A stretch of DNA of 64,000 bases, from positions 3,023,001 to 3,087,000 of the forward strand of contig NZ_CP080443.1 in the NCBI RefSeq assembly GCF_019613955.1, read 5' to 3'. Of the stretch, positions 48,244-57,305 are shown one piece after another. The position numbers and the translations under genes were made by a program. Below the pieces are notes generated by a model. It saw only the letters and a list, made by a program, of their open reading frames with translations. It was not told the DNA's origin and did not search any database. Positions within the stretch are counted from its first letter, which is position 1. Each line of letters begins with the position of its first letter. Origin of the DNA: Chryseobacterium sp. LJ668 (GTDB lineage Bacteria; Bacteroidota; Bacteroidia; Flavobacteriales; Weeksellaceae).

Positions 48244-51174
48244 ATGAAAAAACAACTATTTGTGATTGGAATGCTTCTTTTATCAGGCATTTCTTTCGCC
48301 CAGACTGATCGCCTTTGGTCTGAAGGTAATGCAAAAACCAATTCACCGGTTTTTGAAAACAAAACAAACATTCTTAATCCTAAAATCTATCAGCTTGACA
48401 TCAATGGTTTAAAATATGCTCTCGCGAAAGCTCCAAAAAGATTGTCAGCAGGAGCAAAATCAGAAATTATCATTTCTTTCCCAAATTCTGAGGGAGAATT
48501 AGAAAATTTCAAAATAAGAGAAAATTCAAACTTTGATCCTCAGCTTGCTGCTAAATATCCCGATATCAAATCTTATGTCGGCGAAGGTCTGGAAAATCCT
48601 TCTGCTACAGTTTATTTCAGCATGTCTTCTTTAGGATTATCATCTATGGAAATTTATGGAGATAAATCTGCAGTTTTCATTGAGCCTTACACGAAAGATC
48701 TTTCTACTTATGTAGTGTATAAAAAATCGGACAAGAAAGACAATTTGAGCAGTTTTGAGTGTACGGTAATTGATGTTGCTCAAAAAGGTATTTCAAATAC
48801 AATTTTGTCAGCAAGACCTAATGCAGATGATGCTAAATTAAGAACATTCCGTCTCGCACTTTCTTCTACAGGTGAATATACAACGTATTTCGGAGGCACA
48901 AAAGCTCTAGCGTTAGCAGCGATGAATAATACGATGACACGTGTAAACGGAGTTTTCGAAAAAGATTTTGCAGCAAGAATGGTTTTGATTGCTAATAATG
49001 ATGCGGTAATTTATACCAGTGCTTCTTCAGATCCGTATTCTGCAGCTGCACAGATGAACAACTGGAATTCTCAGCTTCAGTCTACCCTTACTTCTGTAAT
49101 AGGAGAAGCTAATTATGATGTCGGGCATTTATTCGGAGCTTCCGGGGGTGGCGGAAATGCAGGATGCATCGGTTGTGTTTGTGTAAACGGATCTAAAGGC
49201 AGCGGCTATACTTCTCCGGCTGACGGAATCCCATCCGGTGATAATTTTGACATCGATTATGTGGCTCATGAATTAGGACATCAATTTGGTGGAAATCACA
49301 CATTTTCAATGAGCAACGAAGGTACAGGTGTTAATATGGAACCTGGTTCCGGGTCAACAATTATGGGTTATGCAGGAATTACTGCTCAAGATATTCAGCC
49401 GCATTCAGATTCTTTCTTTCATGCGATCAGTATTCAGCAGATTACAAATAATATTAAAGCTAAAACCTGTCCTGTTAGTTCATCAACAGGAAATTCAATT
49501 CCAACAGCAGATGCAGGTTTAGATTATACAATTCCGAAAAGCACACCATTTATGTTGACTGGAACAGGAACTGATGCAAACGGAGATTCATTAACGTACA
49601 TCTGGGAACAAGTCGATAATGCTTCATCTTCTCAAACCGGAACGAGTTCTGCAGCAAGTGCAACAAAAGCGACCGGACCAACATTCAGATCTTGGACACC
49701 ACAAACAACTCCGGTAAGATATTTTCCACGAATGGCATCAGTCTTAACAGGTGCAACAACTACAGCTGGTTCAGAAATTACGGTCGAAGCTCTTTCTTCA
49801 GTTGCGAGAACTTTAAATTTCAGATTTACAGTTCGTGATAACAGAGCCGGAGGATCAGGAAACAATTCTGACGATGCTAAAGTTACAGTAAATTCAACCG
49901 CGGGACCTTTCATCATCACTTCTCAGGGTACAGCAACTACTTATGCAGGTGGAAGCTCACAAAATATAACCTGGAATGTTGCAGGAACAACAGCAAACGG
50001 AGTAAATGCTGCTAATGTAGATATTCTTTGGTCAACAAATTCAGGAGTAACTTGGACAACATTATTAGCAGGAACTCCAAACGACGGTTCTCAGGCTGTA
50101 ACGATTCCGAATGTTACTACAACAACCGGAAGAATTATGGTAAAAGGAAGCAATCACATATTCTTTGATGTGAATAATGCTAATATTTCTGTAAATGCAG
50201 GATCAGGAAGTACAGATACTATCGCTCCGACAGCACCTACACTATCCGCTTCAGGTACCACTTCTACAAGTACAAATCTGTCTTGGTCTGGTGCAACAGA
50301 TGCGGTCGGTGTAACAGGATATGACGTTTATCAGGGAACTTCGTTATTAGGTTCTACTGCTTCAACAAGTTATACCGTAACAAGTTTAAGCCCGTCAACA
50401 ACATATGGATTCACTGTAAAAGCGAAAGATGCGGCAGGAAATATTTCTACAGCAAGTAACTCAGTAAGTGTAACAACGCTTGCCGGGACTACAATTACTT
50501 ATTGTACAGCAACAGCTACTAGTACCGCTGACGAAAGAATAGGAAATGTAAAATTCGGGACGATCAACAACACTTCTACGGGAACATCCGGTTATGAAAA
50601 CTTCACGTCTGTTGCTACTGATGTAACAAGAGGAAGCATTTACACCATATCAGTAACTCCGGTCTGGACATCTACCAAATATAATGAAGCATACGCAGTG
50701 TATATTGATTATAATAAAGATGGTGACTTTACGGACAGCGGAGAATTAGCATGGACTAAAACTGCTTCACAGACGACTCCGGTTACAGGATCAATCACGA
50801 TTCCTTCAACTGCTGTTCTTGGAAGCACAAGAATGAGAGTAATGATGCAGTACAATTCCATTCCTTCATCATCTTGCGGTTCTTACACTTACGGACAGGT
50901 TGAAGACTATACCCTAAATATTATTTCATCAGGCAGAGGAATAGAAGCCGGTAATAATAATTTAATGACTGATATCAAATTGTATCCAAACCCTGTAAGA
51001 GATATTTTAAATATTTCAAATATAACGGCAGAAGATTACAAAATCTTTGATATGGGTGGAAAACTGATCATTTCAGGAAAGCTTGAAAAAGGTACAGTGA
51101 ATGTGAGCAATTTAACAACAGGAGCTTACACAATTCAGATTGGGGAAATTTCAAAAAGATTTATTAAAAATTAA
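48244..51174 (+). CDS. Secreted reprolysin-like metallopeptidase with FN3, GEVED and T9SS domains
   Basis: A 976-residue exported zinc peptidase. Signal peptide about 1-19; a prodomain-like beta region to about 195; a metzincin catalytic domain with HELGHQFGGNH at 342-352 (zinc-binding HExxHxxGxxH) and a Met-turn STIMGYAG near 370. Cysteine-rich segment CIGCVCV near 308-314. Then polycystin/Ig-like beta regions, an FN3 domain (about 655-745), a GEVED domain (YIDYNKDGDFTDSGELAW near 820) and a T9SS type A tail ending IQIGEISKRFIKN. It should digest extracellular protein. Many members with this architecture occur in Chryseobacterium. Confidence 0.93.
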   Translation: MKKQLFVIGMLLLSGISFAQTDRLWSEGNAKTNSPVFENKTNILNPKIYQLDINGLKYALAKAPKRLSAGAKSEIIISFPNSEGELENFKIRENSNFDPQLAAKYPDIKSYVGEGLENPSATVYFSMSSLGLSSMEIYGDKSAVFIEPYTKDLSTYVVYKKSDKKDNLSSFECTVIDVAQKGISNTILSARPNADDAKLRTFRLALSSTGEYTTYFGGTKALALAAMNNTMTRVNGVFEKDFAARMVLIANNDAVIYTSASSDPYSAAAQMNNWNSQLQSTLTSVIGEANYDVGHLFGASGGGGNAGCIGCVCVNGSKGSGYTSPADGIPSGDNFDIDYVAHELGHQFGGNHTFSMSNEGTGVNMEPGSGSTIMGYAGITAQDIQPHSDSFFHAISIQQITNNIKAKTCPVSSSTGNSIPTADAGLDYTIPKSTPFMLTGTGTDANGDSLTYIWEQVDNASSSQTGTSSAASATKATGPTFRSWTPQTTPVRYFPRMASVLTGATTTAGSEITVEALSSVARTLNFRFTVRDNRAGGSGNNSDDAKVTVNSTAGPFIITSQGTATTYAGGSSQNITWNVAGTTANGVNAANVDILWSTNSGVTWTTLLAGTPNDGSQAVTIPNVTTTTGRIMVKGSNHIFFDVNNANISVNAGSGSTDTIAPTAPTLSASGTTSTSTNLSWSGATDAVGVTGYDVYQGTSLLGSTASTSYTVTSLSPSTTYGFTVKAKDAAGNISTASNSVSVTTLAGTTITYCTATATSTADERIGNVKFGTINNTSTGTSGYENFTSVATDVTRGSIYTISVTPVWTSTKYNEAYAVYIDYNKDGDFTDSGELAWTKTASQTTPVTGSITIPSTAVLGSTRMRVMMQYNSIPSSSCGSYTYGQVEDYTLNIISSGRGIEAGNNNLMTDIKLYPNPVRDILNISNITAEDYKIFDMGGKLIISGKLEKGTVNVSNLTTGAYTIQIGEISKRFIKN

Positions 51175-51191
51175 TATTAAAAATAAACTTG

Positions 51192-51228
51192 AAAAGGCTG
51201 CCTGAAAATGGCGGTCTTTTTTTTATGA
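51192..51228 (+). terminator. Terminator of the metzincin gene
   Basis: AAAGGCTGCC pairs with GGCGGTCTTT with two G-U pairs over TGAAAAT, followed by eight Ts. Confidence 0.75.
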
Positions 51229-51290
51229 CTAATAAATTATTTTTAAAATAAAAAATAGATCACCTATGACACAACGTATAAAAACCTGAC

Positions 51291-51321
51291 GCCTAATTCC
51301 TGATTTCTAATTCCTAATTTT
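51291..51321 (+). repeat. Short tandem repeat before a promoter (CTAATTCCT units)
   Basis: CCTAATTCCTGATTT and CTAATTCCTAATTT stand in tandem immediately before the TATCTTTG promoter of the next gene. The unit is close to low-complexity repeats I recall upstream of flavobacterial genes. Confidence 0.45.
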
Positions 51322-51329
51322 TATCTTTG
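51322..51329 (+). promoter_or_regulatory. Promoter -7 element TATCTTTG of the MazG-like operon
   Basis: TATCTTTG exact, 17 bp before the ATG at 51347. Confidence 0.55.
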
Positions 51330-51346
51330 CTTTAAATTTAAAATTC

Positions 51347-51814
51347 ATGGATAAAATTGACAGTCTGAATCAGGTAGCAGAATTCCACACAACTTTTAAG
51401 GCCCCCATTTTAGAAACACCGCAAATTCCTTCTGCGGAAAGATGTAACTTAAGAGTAGAACTTTTGCAGGAAGAATTGAACGAGCTGAAGCAGGCAATCG
51501 AAGATAAAAATTTAGTAGAAATTGCTGATGCATTGTGTGATTTGCAGTATGTTTTAAGCGGTGCCGTTTTAGAATTCGGATTGGGTGATAAGTTTGTAAA
51601 ATTATTCGATGAAGTTCAGCGTTCAAATATGTCTAAAGCTTGCGATACTGAAGATCAGGCAAAGGAAACGGTAGAATTTTATAAAGAAAAAGAGGTAGAA
51701 TCTTTTTACGAAAAGTCTGGCGAAAAATTTAACGTATACAGACAGACAGATCACAAAGTACTAAAGAATAAGTACTACTCTCCTGCTGATTTAAAAAATA
51801 TTATTGAAAATTAA
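51347..51814 (+). CDS. MazG-like nucleotide pyrophosphohydrolase
   Basis: A 155-residue all-alpha NTP pyrophosphohydrolase of the MazG/phosphoribosyl-ATP pyrophosphohydrolase-like superfamily. The metal motif is ELLQEELNELKQAIEDKN followed by VEIADALCDLQYVL (ExxE-12-ExxD type, about 38-70). Such enzymes hydrolyse noncanonical or excess nucleotides to NMP and PPi. The C-terminal part (VYRQTDHKVLKNKYYSPADL) is typical of the Bacteroidota family. It leads a row of four genes with short gaps, up to the small protein at 53051. Confidence 0.85.
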   Translation: MDKIDSLNQVAEFHTTFKAPILETPQIPSAERCNLRVELLQEELNELKQAIEDKNLVEIADALCDLQYVLSGAVLEFGLGDKFVKLFDEVQRSNMSKACDTEDQAKETVEFYKEKEVESFYEKSGEKFNVYRQTDHKVLKNKYYSPADLKNIIEN

Positions 51815-51840
51815 GATGAAATCGAAGATTCACAAATACC

Positions 51841-52434
51841 ATGAAAAATAATAGAATTATGATTTTTAAAAAAATTATCACCAATATACTTGTTATTTCA
51901 TCACTAACAATGGCAACACAATCAAACGCTCAAAAAGTTGTAGTCAATCGTGAAGTTGAGACTACAAACGATGGCAAAATGCTTTTGGGACACCAGCTGA
52001 AAGACCAGTTTGTAAAAGAACCATATTCAGAATGGTATACAAAAGAATTCACAGAATATGCATTCGACCAAAAAGCAGTAGGTGAATTGAAGAAAAATAA
52101 AATCAATTCCTACAATCTGATTGTTTTTATAGGAACCTGGTGTGAAGACAGCCATAGAGATTTTCCTAGGTTAATGAAAATTTTGGAAGAAGTGAATTTT
52201 CCTGACAGCAGACTGACAATTATAGCTGTTAACCGTAAAAAAGAATCTCCTACCGGCGATGAATCTAAATACAACATTCAGAAAGTCCCTACCATCATCG
52301 TTGAAAAATATGGCAAGGAAATTGGAAGGATTGTTGAGATGCCGACCACAGGATACATCGAAAGAGACCTTGTTGAAATCTTAAAGAAAGATGACAAATC
52401 GGTGATCAAAGAAATATTTAAAAAAGAAAATTGA
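51841..52434 (+). CDS. Exported thioredoxin-like protein with CxxS active site
   Basis: A 197-residue periplasmic or secreted thioredoxin-fold protein. A signal peptide (hydrophobic core ILVISSLTMA) ends near residue 30. The fold follows from about 45 with the active-site GTWCEDSHR: C101 is kept but the second Cys is replaced by S104. Such CxxS sites cannot form the usual internal disulfide and act as chaperones, reductase-trap or isomerase-like proteins. The cis-proline segment KVPTIIV near 150 is intact. An in-frame ATG at 51859 (MIFKK) is the more probable start. It overlaps the DUF4230 start by 4 bp. Confidence 0.82.
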   Translation: MKNNRIMIFKKIITNILVISSLTMATQSNAQKVVVNREVETTNDGKMLLGHQLKDQFVKEPYSEWYTKEFTEYAFDQKAVGELKKNKINSYNLIVFIGTWCEDSHRDFPRLMKILEEVNFPDSRLTIIAVNRKKESPTGDESKYNIQKVPTIIVEKYGKEIGRIVEMPTTGYIERDLVEILKKDDKSVIKEIFKKEN

Positions 52435-53036
52435 GAAATTTAAAACTTGCTATCCCATTTGTTGCGGGAATTCTTTTGATGGTAATTCTGTTTTTCAGTT
52501 TTAGATCTTGCCTAAATATAAGCGAGAAGACCGAAAAATCTGATTATTACATCCTGATCAATCAGATATCGAAAATGAACAAAATGGTTGTTTTAGAACA
52601 GGATGTTTCTTCGATGCAGAAAACCAAAATGGCCTATGAATTTTTTGGGAAAGAAATGACGAGCAACAGCATTATTACCTACACCAAAACAAATGCACAG
52701 GTTTCTTATGATTTAAATAAGATGAAAATAGAAGTAGATTCTGTCAATAAAAAGCTGATGATTACAGAATTGCCCAATGCTGATGTCAGAATCACTCCTA
52801 GTGTAGAAATACAGTCGATGGATGATTCATTTTTAAATAGAATTTCAGAAAAAGATATTAAAAATGTGCAGCAGAAAGCAAAACAGGCTGCTTTAAACTC
52901 TATTGATCAAAACAAACTGAGAAATGAGGGTAAAAAGCAATTGATGGAAAATCTTGATCATATTTTCGTTTTGGCAAAGGCTTTGAATTATACTATTGAA
53001 GATAAAACCGGAAAACTCGGTATTTTAGAATTTTAA
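52431..53036 (+). CDS. DUF4230 family membrane-anchored protein
   Basis: A 201-residue protein with an N-terminal transmembrane anchor (about 6-24) and a periplasmic domain with the DUF4230 pattern: a segment ISKMNKMVVLEQDV near 45-58, SYDLNKMKIEVDSVNKKLMITELPNADV near 90-118 and basic C-terminal helices. The function is unknown. It is translated from TTG at 52431, which overlaps the upstream TGA (TTGA), typical of coupled starts. The protein at 53051 follows 14 bp later. Confidence 0.82.
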   Translation: MRNLKLAIPFVAGILLMVILFFSFRSCLNISEKTEKSDYYILINQISKMNKMVVLEQDVSSMQKTKMAYEFFGKEMTSNSIITYTKTNAQVSYDLNKMKIEVDSVNKKLMITELPNADVRITPSVEIQSMDDSFLNRISEKDIKNVQQKAKQAALNSIDQNKLRNEGKKQLMENLDHIFVLAKALNYTIEDKTGKLGILEF

Positions 53037-53050
53037 AAATTCAAACAATT

Positions 53051-53233
53051 ATGAACACCAAGAATGATAAAATAGACAGTGAATCTGCAAATTCTGCAGA
53101 AACCAGAAAACAAAATGAAGATTTTCGTGATATTCCGGCATCTTCTAAAAAACAAAATCCGCCGGATATTGATAAAGAAGATGTAAAAAAAGCATCAAAA
53201 GATAAATCAGGAAAAACAGACAATACTAAGTAA
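53051..53233 (+). CDS. Small hydrophilic protein (60 aa), unknown
   Basis: A 60-residue Lys/Asp/Ser/Asn-rich protein without hydrophobic stretches, probably disordered. It starts 14 bp after the DUF4230 stop with normal spacing, runs to a stop inside a terminator hairpin, and its composition looks like a real gene. I have no function to offer. An antisense frame of the same length covers it but has no supporting feature. Confidence 0.55.
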   Translation: MNTKNDKIDSESANSAETRKQNEDFRDIPASSKKQNPPDIDKEDVKKASKDKSGKTDNTK

Positions 53234-53250
53234 AAGCTTAGTATTTTTTT
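53222..53250 (+). terminator. Terminator overlapping the stop codon of the small protein
   Basis: AATACTAAG (53222-53230) pairs with CTTAGTATT (53237-53245), then Ts. The stem includes the TAA at 53231-53233 as part of the loop side. Confidence 0.8.
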
Positions 53251-53365
53251 ATTTAAACAATAATAGAATCATAAAATTAAAATTTCCGGTAACTTCAAAA
53301 TTTAAAATAAATAGCATTTTTTGTGAATTATCATGCTACGATTTCTTAAAGAGGCAAAAAATGCG

Positions 53366-53373
53366 TATTTTTG
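53366..53373 (+). promoter_or_regulatory. Promoter -7 element TATTTTTG of thrS
   Basis: TATTTTTG, exact TAnnTTTG, 24 bp before the thrS start at 53398. Confidence 0.55.
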
Positions 53374-53397
53374 CAACTCAAAATTTCTTAGTAAACA

Positions 53398-55317
53398 ATG
53401 ATAAAAATTACACTTCCGGACAATAGCGTCAGAGAATTTGAAGGAGAAACTACTCCTTTGAATGTGGCAAAATCGATAAGCGAGGGATTGGCTAGAAATA
53501 CCATTTCCGCAGTTGTAAACGGCAAACAAGTCGAGATAACCACGCCTATCACCACAGACTCAACGGTACAGCTTTTGACCTGGAATGATGACCTTGGAAA
53601 AAAAGCCTTCTGGCACTCTTCTGCCCACCTTTTGGCGCAGGCTATCCTTGAATTTTATCCTAATGCTCAGTTAACAATAGGTCCGGCAATCGAAAGCGGA
53701 TTTTATTATGACGTAGATTTCGGTGACGAAGTCTTGTCAGAAAAAGATTTTGAGAAAATTGAAAAGAAAGTTTTAGAAAACGCCAAAAAAGCATCAACAT
53801 TCTCTCTATACCCTGTTTCTAAAGAAGAAGCATTAAAAACTTACGCAGATAATCCTTACAAGGTAGAATTGATTTCTAATTTGAATGATGGTGAAATCAC
53901 TTTTGTAACACACGACAATTTCACAGATCTGTGTCGTGGCGGTCACATTCCAAATACAGGAATAGTAAAAGCAGTGAAGATTCTGAACGCTGCAGGTGCC
54001 TACTGGAGAGGAAATGAAAATAATCCGCAGCTAACAAGAGTGTACGGTATTTCTTTCCCAAAACAGAAAGAATTGACTGAATATCTTGAATTACTGGAAG
54101 AAGCTAAGAGAAGAGATCATAGAAAATTAGGTAAAGAATTAGGGATTTTTGCTTTCTCTGAAAAAGTAGGCGCCGGTTTACCACTTTGGTTGCCAAAAGG
54201 TACTGCTTTGAGAAAAAAATTAGAAAATTTCCTTTCTGATGCTCAAAAAAAAGGAGGTTACGAATTTGTAATGACACCCCATATTGGTGCAAAAGAATTG
54301 TATGTAACTTCCGGGCACTGGGATAAATACGGAGCAGACAGCTTCCAGCCGATCAAAACTCCAAACGAGGGAGAAGAGTTTATGCTGAAGCCAATGAACT
54401 GTCCGCACCACTGTGAGATCTATAAAACTTCACAATGGAGTTACAGAGATTTACCAAAAAGATATGCAGAATTCGGAACTGTTTACAGATATGAGCAAAG
54501 TGGTGAACTTCATGGCTTAACGAGAGTTCGTGGTTTTACGCAGGATGATGCCCACCTTTTCTGTACACCGGATCAGCTGATGGATGAGTTTAAAAAAACA
54601 ATAGATTTGGTTCTTTATGTTTTTGGCTCTCTCGGATTTGCAGATTTCACCGCTCAGATTTCATTAAGAGATCCTGACAACAAAGAAAAATATATAGGTT
54701 CTGATGAAAACTGGGAAAAGGCAGAGAATGCAATTGTTACTGCGGCAAAAGAAAAAGGATTAAATACAGTTACGGAATATGGTGAAGCTGCATTTTACGG
54801 TCCTAAGTTAGATTTCATGGTGAAAGATGCTTTGGGAAGAAAATGGCAGTTGGGAACAATTCAGGTAGATTATAATTTACCTGAAAGATTTGACCTTACT
54901 TATATCGGAAGCGATAACGAAAAGCACAGACCGATCATGATTCACAGAGCCCCATTCGGTTCTATGGAACGTTTTATTGCCATATTGTTAGAAAATACTG
55001 CCGGAGATTTTCCATTATGGCTAAGCCCGGATCAGTTCACGATATTGCCAATCAGTGAAAAATATGTAGATTATGCTAAAAAAGTTTCACAATTTTTAGA
55101 AAATCACGATATTAGCGGATTAATTGACGAGCGCAACGAAAAAACGGGTAAAAAAATCCGTGATGCGGAATTAAAAAAGATTCCTTTTATGCTTGTAGTA
55201 GGAGAAAATGAGGAAAGAGATGGCACAATTTCTGTACGAAGACGTGGAGAAGGCGACCTTGGAGTAATGAGCATGGATGATTTTGCAGCATACTTCAAAA
55301 AAGAAGCAACGGTATAA
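53398..55317 (+). CDS. thrS: Threonyl-tRNA synthetase ThrS
   Basis: A 639-residue class II aminoacyl-tRNA synthetase with all domains in order: TGS (about 1-60), the SAD editing domain with [11 protein letters not shown] near 72-82 and [10 protein letters not shown] near 180, the catalytic core (about 240-535; motif 2 [11 protein letters not shown] near 375, zinc residues in NCPHHCEIY near 333) and the C-terminal anticodon-binding domain (about 540-639). Length and motifs are normal. It heads the thrS-infC region that in many bacteria continues directly to rpmI and rplT; here a hydrolase gene intervenes after infC. Confidence 0.97.
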   Translation: MIKITLPDNSVREFEGETTPLNVAKSISEGLARNTISAVVNGKQVEITTPITTDSTVQLLTWNDDLGKKAFWHSSAHLLAQAILEFYPNAQLTIGPAIESGFYYDVDFGDEVLSEKDFEKIEKKVLENAKKASTFSLYPVSKEEALKTYADNPYKVELISNLNDGEITFVTHDNFTDLCRGGHIPNTGIVKAVKILNAAGAYWRGNENNPQLTRVYGISFPKQKELTEYLELLEEAKRRDHRKLGKELGIFAFSEKVGAGLPLWLPKGTALRKKLENFLSDAQKKGGYEFVMTPHIGAKELYVTSGHWDKYGADSFQPIKTPNEGEEFMLKPMNCPHHCEIYKTSQWSYRDLPKRYAEFGTVYRYEQSGELHGLTRVRGFTQDDAHLFCTPDQLMDEFKKTIDLVLYVFGSLGFADFTAQISLRDPDNKEKYIGSDENWEKAENAIVTAAKEKGLNTVTEYGEAAFYGPKLDFMVKDALGRKWQLGTIQVDYNLPERFDLTYIGSDNEKHRPIMIHRAPFGSMERFIAILLENTAGDFPLWLSPDQFTILPISEKYVDYAKKVSQFLENHDISGLIDERNEKTGKKIRDAELKKIPFMLVVGENEERDGTISVRRRGEGDLGVMSMDDFAAYFKKEATV

Positions 55318-55383
55318 ATTGAAGATTTAATCATTTGATCTCTCAATTCAAAATTAGTTATTAACCAATAAAATTATAAAGCG

Positions 55384-55944
55384 ATAGCACAACGATTTAA
55401 CAACAGAGGCCCACAGAGACGTCCACCACAGGAGGACTTACACATGATAAACGATAAGATCCGTGTACGGGAACTTCGTTTAGTGGGCGATAACGTAGAG
55501 CCGGGAATTTTCCCGATTGACAAAGCGAGACAAATTGCCAAAGAACAGGAATTAGATTTGGTCGTGATTTCAGACAAGGCTGAACCTTTCATTGCGAGAA
55601 TACTAGACTATAAAAAGTTTTTGTACGAGCAAAAGAAAAAAACAAAAGAACTTAAAGCCAAGCAGATAAAAGTGGTTGTCAAAGAGATTCGTTTCGGACC
55701 TCAGACTGATGAGCACGATTATGAGTTTAAAAAGAAGCACGCTGAAAAATTCTTGGAAGAAGGTTCAAAATTGAAAACCTACGTATTTTTCAAAGGACGT
55801 TCAATCATCTTCAAAGATCAGGGTGAGATTTTACTTTTAAAACTGGCTCAGGAACTAGAGCATGTAGGAAAAGTAGATCAGCTTCCTAAATTAGAAGGAA
55901 AGAGAATGATTATGATGATGAGTTCTAAAAAACCAGCTAAATAA
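55384..55944 (+). CDS. infC: Translation initiation factor IF-3, probable AUA start
   Basis: IF-3 binds the 30S subunit and checks the initiator tRNA-start codon pair. The conserved protein starts at [20 protein letters not shown], with the N-domain to about residue 95 and the C-domain after it ([25 protein letters not shown]). The frame is open upstream of the ATG at 55444 back to 55372, and codons 55384-55443 encode an R/P/Q-rich family-like N-terminus ([19 protein letters not shown]) in a region of coding-like base composition. The only start-like codon there is ATA at 55384, in keeping with the AUU start and autocontrol of E. coli infC. The alternative is the ATG at 55444 (166 aa), preceded by AGGAGG. 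Confidence 0.78.
   Translation: MAQRFNNRGPQRRPPQEDLHMINDKIRVRELRLVGDNVEPGIFPIDKARQIAKEQELDLVVISDKAEPFIARILDYKKFLYEQKKKTKELKAKQIKVVVKEIRFGPQTDEHDYEFKKKHAEKFLEEGSKLKTYVFFKGRSIIFKDQGEILLLKLAQELEHVGKVDQLPKLEGKRMIMMMSSKKPAK
55430..55435 (+). promoter_or_regulatory. Unusual perfect Shine-Dalgarno (AGGAGG) inside infC
   Basis: AGGAGG lies 8 bp before the internal ATG at 55444. Strong Shine-Dalgarno sequences are rare in Bacteroidota, so it may allow an internal start giving a shorter IF-3, or it may be coincidence because the bases also encode QED. Confidence 0.4.
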
Positions 55945-55979
55945 TTTACAGATTCCTTTTGGAATTGGACAGCAATATG

Positions 55980-56006
55980 ACCTCAAAGCAATTTGGGGTT
56001 TTTTTT
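55980..56006 (+). terminator. Terminator after infC
   Basis: ACCTCAAA (55980-55987) pairs with TTTGGGGT (55992-55999) with one G-U pair over GCAA, followed by eight Ts. It separates infC from the rest of the ribosomal cluster. Confidence 0.85.
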
Positions 56007-56070
56007 ATATTTATTTTTAAAATAATTCCTGAATTTACCTTATGTTAAGATTTGTGAAATAGTTAATTTG

Positions 56071-56078
56071 TAGCTTTG
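56071..56078 (+). promoter_or_regulatory. Promoter -7 element TAGCTTTG of the hydrolase
   Basis: TAGCTTTG, exact TAnnTTTG; TTTG at 56051-56054 could be the -33 (16-bp spacing). Confidence 0.5.
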
Positions 56079-56129
56079 CTTTCAGAAATAAAAATTACAT
56101 AATTTAATTATTAACATTAAGAACAAACC

Positions 56130-56951
56130 ATGAGTACACTTACATTAAAAGACGGAACAGAAATTTATTACAAAGATTGGGGAAAAGGTCAGCCGGTTTT
56201 CTTTCATCACGGATGGCCATTATCAAGTGATGACTGGGATGCGCAAATGATATTCTTTTTACAGCAAGGATATCGCGTGATTGCGCATGACAGAAGAGGT
56301 CATGGAAGATCTGCTCAAACTTCAGGAGGTCATGATATGAATACATATGCTTCTGATGTAGATGAAATCGTTACCGCTCTTGATTTACAAAATGTCATCC
56401 ATGTAGGACATTCTACCGGTGGTGGTGAGGTGATAAGATATGTAGCACAACACGGAAAAGGCAGAGTAGCAAAAGCGGTTTTGATAAGTGCAGTAACACC
56501 GATTATGGTGCAGACTGAAAATAATCCAAACGGAGTTCCGATGTCAATTTTTGATGAGATTCGTGAAAATACGGCAACAAAAAGAACTCAATATTTCGTA
56601 GATTTTTCTATAGCATTTTACGGATATAACAGAGAAGGTGCTGTAGAATCAGAGGGAATAAGAAGAAACTGGTGGAGACAGGGAATGATGGGCGCGATTA
56701 ATGCTCATTATGAATGCATCAAAGCGTTTTCTGAAACAGATTTTACCGAAGATCTTAAAAGTGTAGAAATTCCTGTATTGGTTTTACACGGCGAAGATGA
56801 TCAGATTGTACCTTATGAAATTACCGGTGTTGTTGCCGCCAAACTGGTTAAAAGTGGTAAATTAATCACCTATCCCGGTTTTCCTCACGGAATGCCTACA
56901 ACAGAAGCTGCTACAATTAATAAGGATCTTTTAGAGTTTTTTAAATCTTAA
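56130..56951 (+). CDS. Alpha/beta hydrolase (non-heme chloroperoxidase-like)
   Basis: A 273-residue alpha/beta hydrolase of the arylesterase/cofactor-free haloperoxidase group. The oxyanion segment FFHHGWPLSSDDW is near 24-36, HDRRGHGRS near 55-63, the nucleophile S98 sits in VGHSTGGGEV, the catalytic Asp in VLHGEDDQIVP near 226, and the His in GFPHGMPTTEA near 253. The GW..S-D-W-Q pattern and the Gly-rich elbow are typical for these enzymes. The natural substrate is unknown. It has its own promoter and terminator and separates infC from rpmI-rplT. Confidence 0.92.
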   Translation: MSTLTLKDGTEIYYKDWGKGQPVFFHHGWPLSSDDWDAQMIFFLQQGYRVIAHDRRGHGRSAQTSGGHDMNTYASDVDEIVTALDLQNVIHVGHSTGGGEVIRYVAQHGKGRVAKAVLISAVTPIMVQTENNPNGVPMSIFDEIRENTATKRTQYFVDFSIAFYGYNREGAVESEGIRRNWWRQGMMGAINAHYECIKAFSETDFTEDLKSVEIPVLVLHGEDDQIVPYEITGVVAAKLVKSGKLITYPGFPHGMPTTEAATINKDLLEFFKS

Positions 56952-56972
56952 ACTTACGTTATTTTAAATTAT

Positions 56973-57001
56973 AGCTACAGATATTATGTCTGTAGCTTTT
57001 T
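56973..57001 (+). terminator. Terminator of the hydrolase
   Basis: AGCTACAGA (56973-56981) pairs perfectly with TCTGTAGCT (56989-56997), followed by Ts. Confidence 0.88.
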
Positions 57002-57027
57002 ACTGCAATAGTATCAGATTTTTTTTG

Positions 57028-57035
57028 TAATTTTG
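57028..57035 (+). promoter_or_regulatory. Promoter -7 element TAATTTTG of rpmI-rplT
   Basis: TAATTTTG exact, about 70 bp before the rpmI start, giving the ribosomal genes their own leader. Confidence 0.55.
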
Positions 57036-57107
57036 CACCCTATTATTTCGGAGCAGTTTCAGAATAATGAAAAAGATATTGATAACAAAACATAAAAAAG
57101 CAAGACA

Positions 57108-57305
57108 ATGCCAAAATTAAAAACGAAATCAGGTGCTAAAAAGCGTTTTAAACTTACCGGAACAGGTAAGATTAAAAGAAAAGGTGCTTTCAAAAGCCAC
57201 ATCTTGACAAAAAAGGAAACTAAGCAGAAGAGAAATCTTACGCAAACTTCTTATGTTGCAAAAGTGGACGAAAAAAGCGTTAAACGTCAATTAGCAATTA
57301 AGTAG
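57108..57305 (+). CDS. rpmI: Ribosomal protein bL35
   Basis: A 65-residue, very basic large-subunit protein: [24 protein letters not shown], then [16 protein letters not shown] and a basic C-terminus, the standard bL35 sequence. Start and length match. It is followed 118 bp later by rplT, an unusually long gap for this pair, in which a possible hairpin lies. Confidence 0.97.
   Translation: MPKLKTKSGAKKRFKLTGTGKIKRKGAFKSHILTKKETKQKRNLTQTSYVAKVDEKSVKRQLAIK

Noticed and set aside
53041..53223. Antisense frame over the 60-residue protein
   Set aside because: Same length by chance from the low-complexity sense gene; the sense frame has operon spacing and the terminator.
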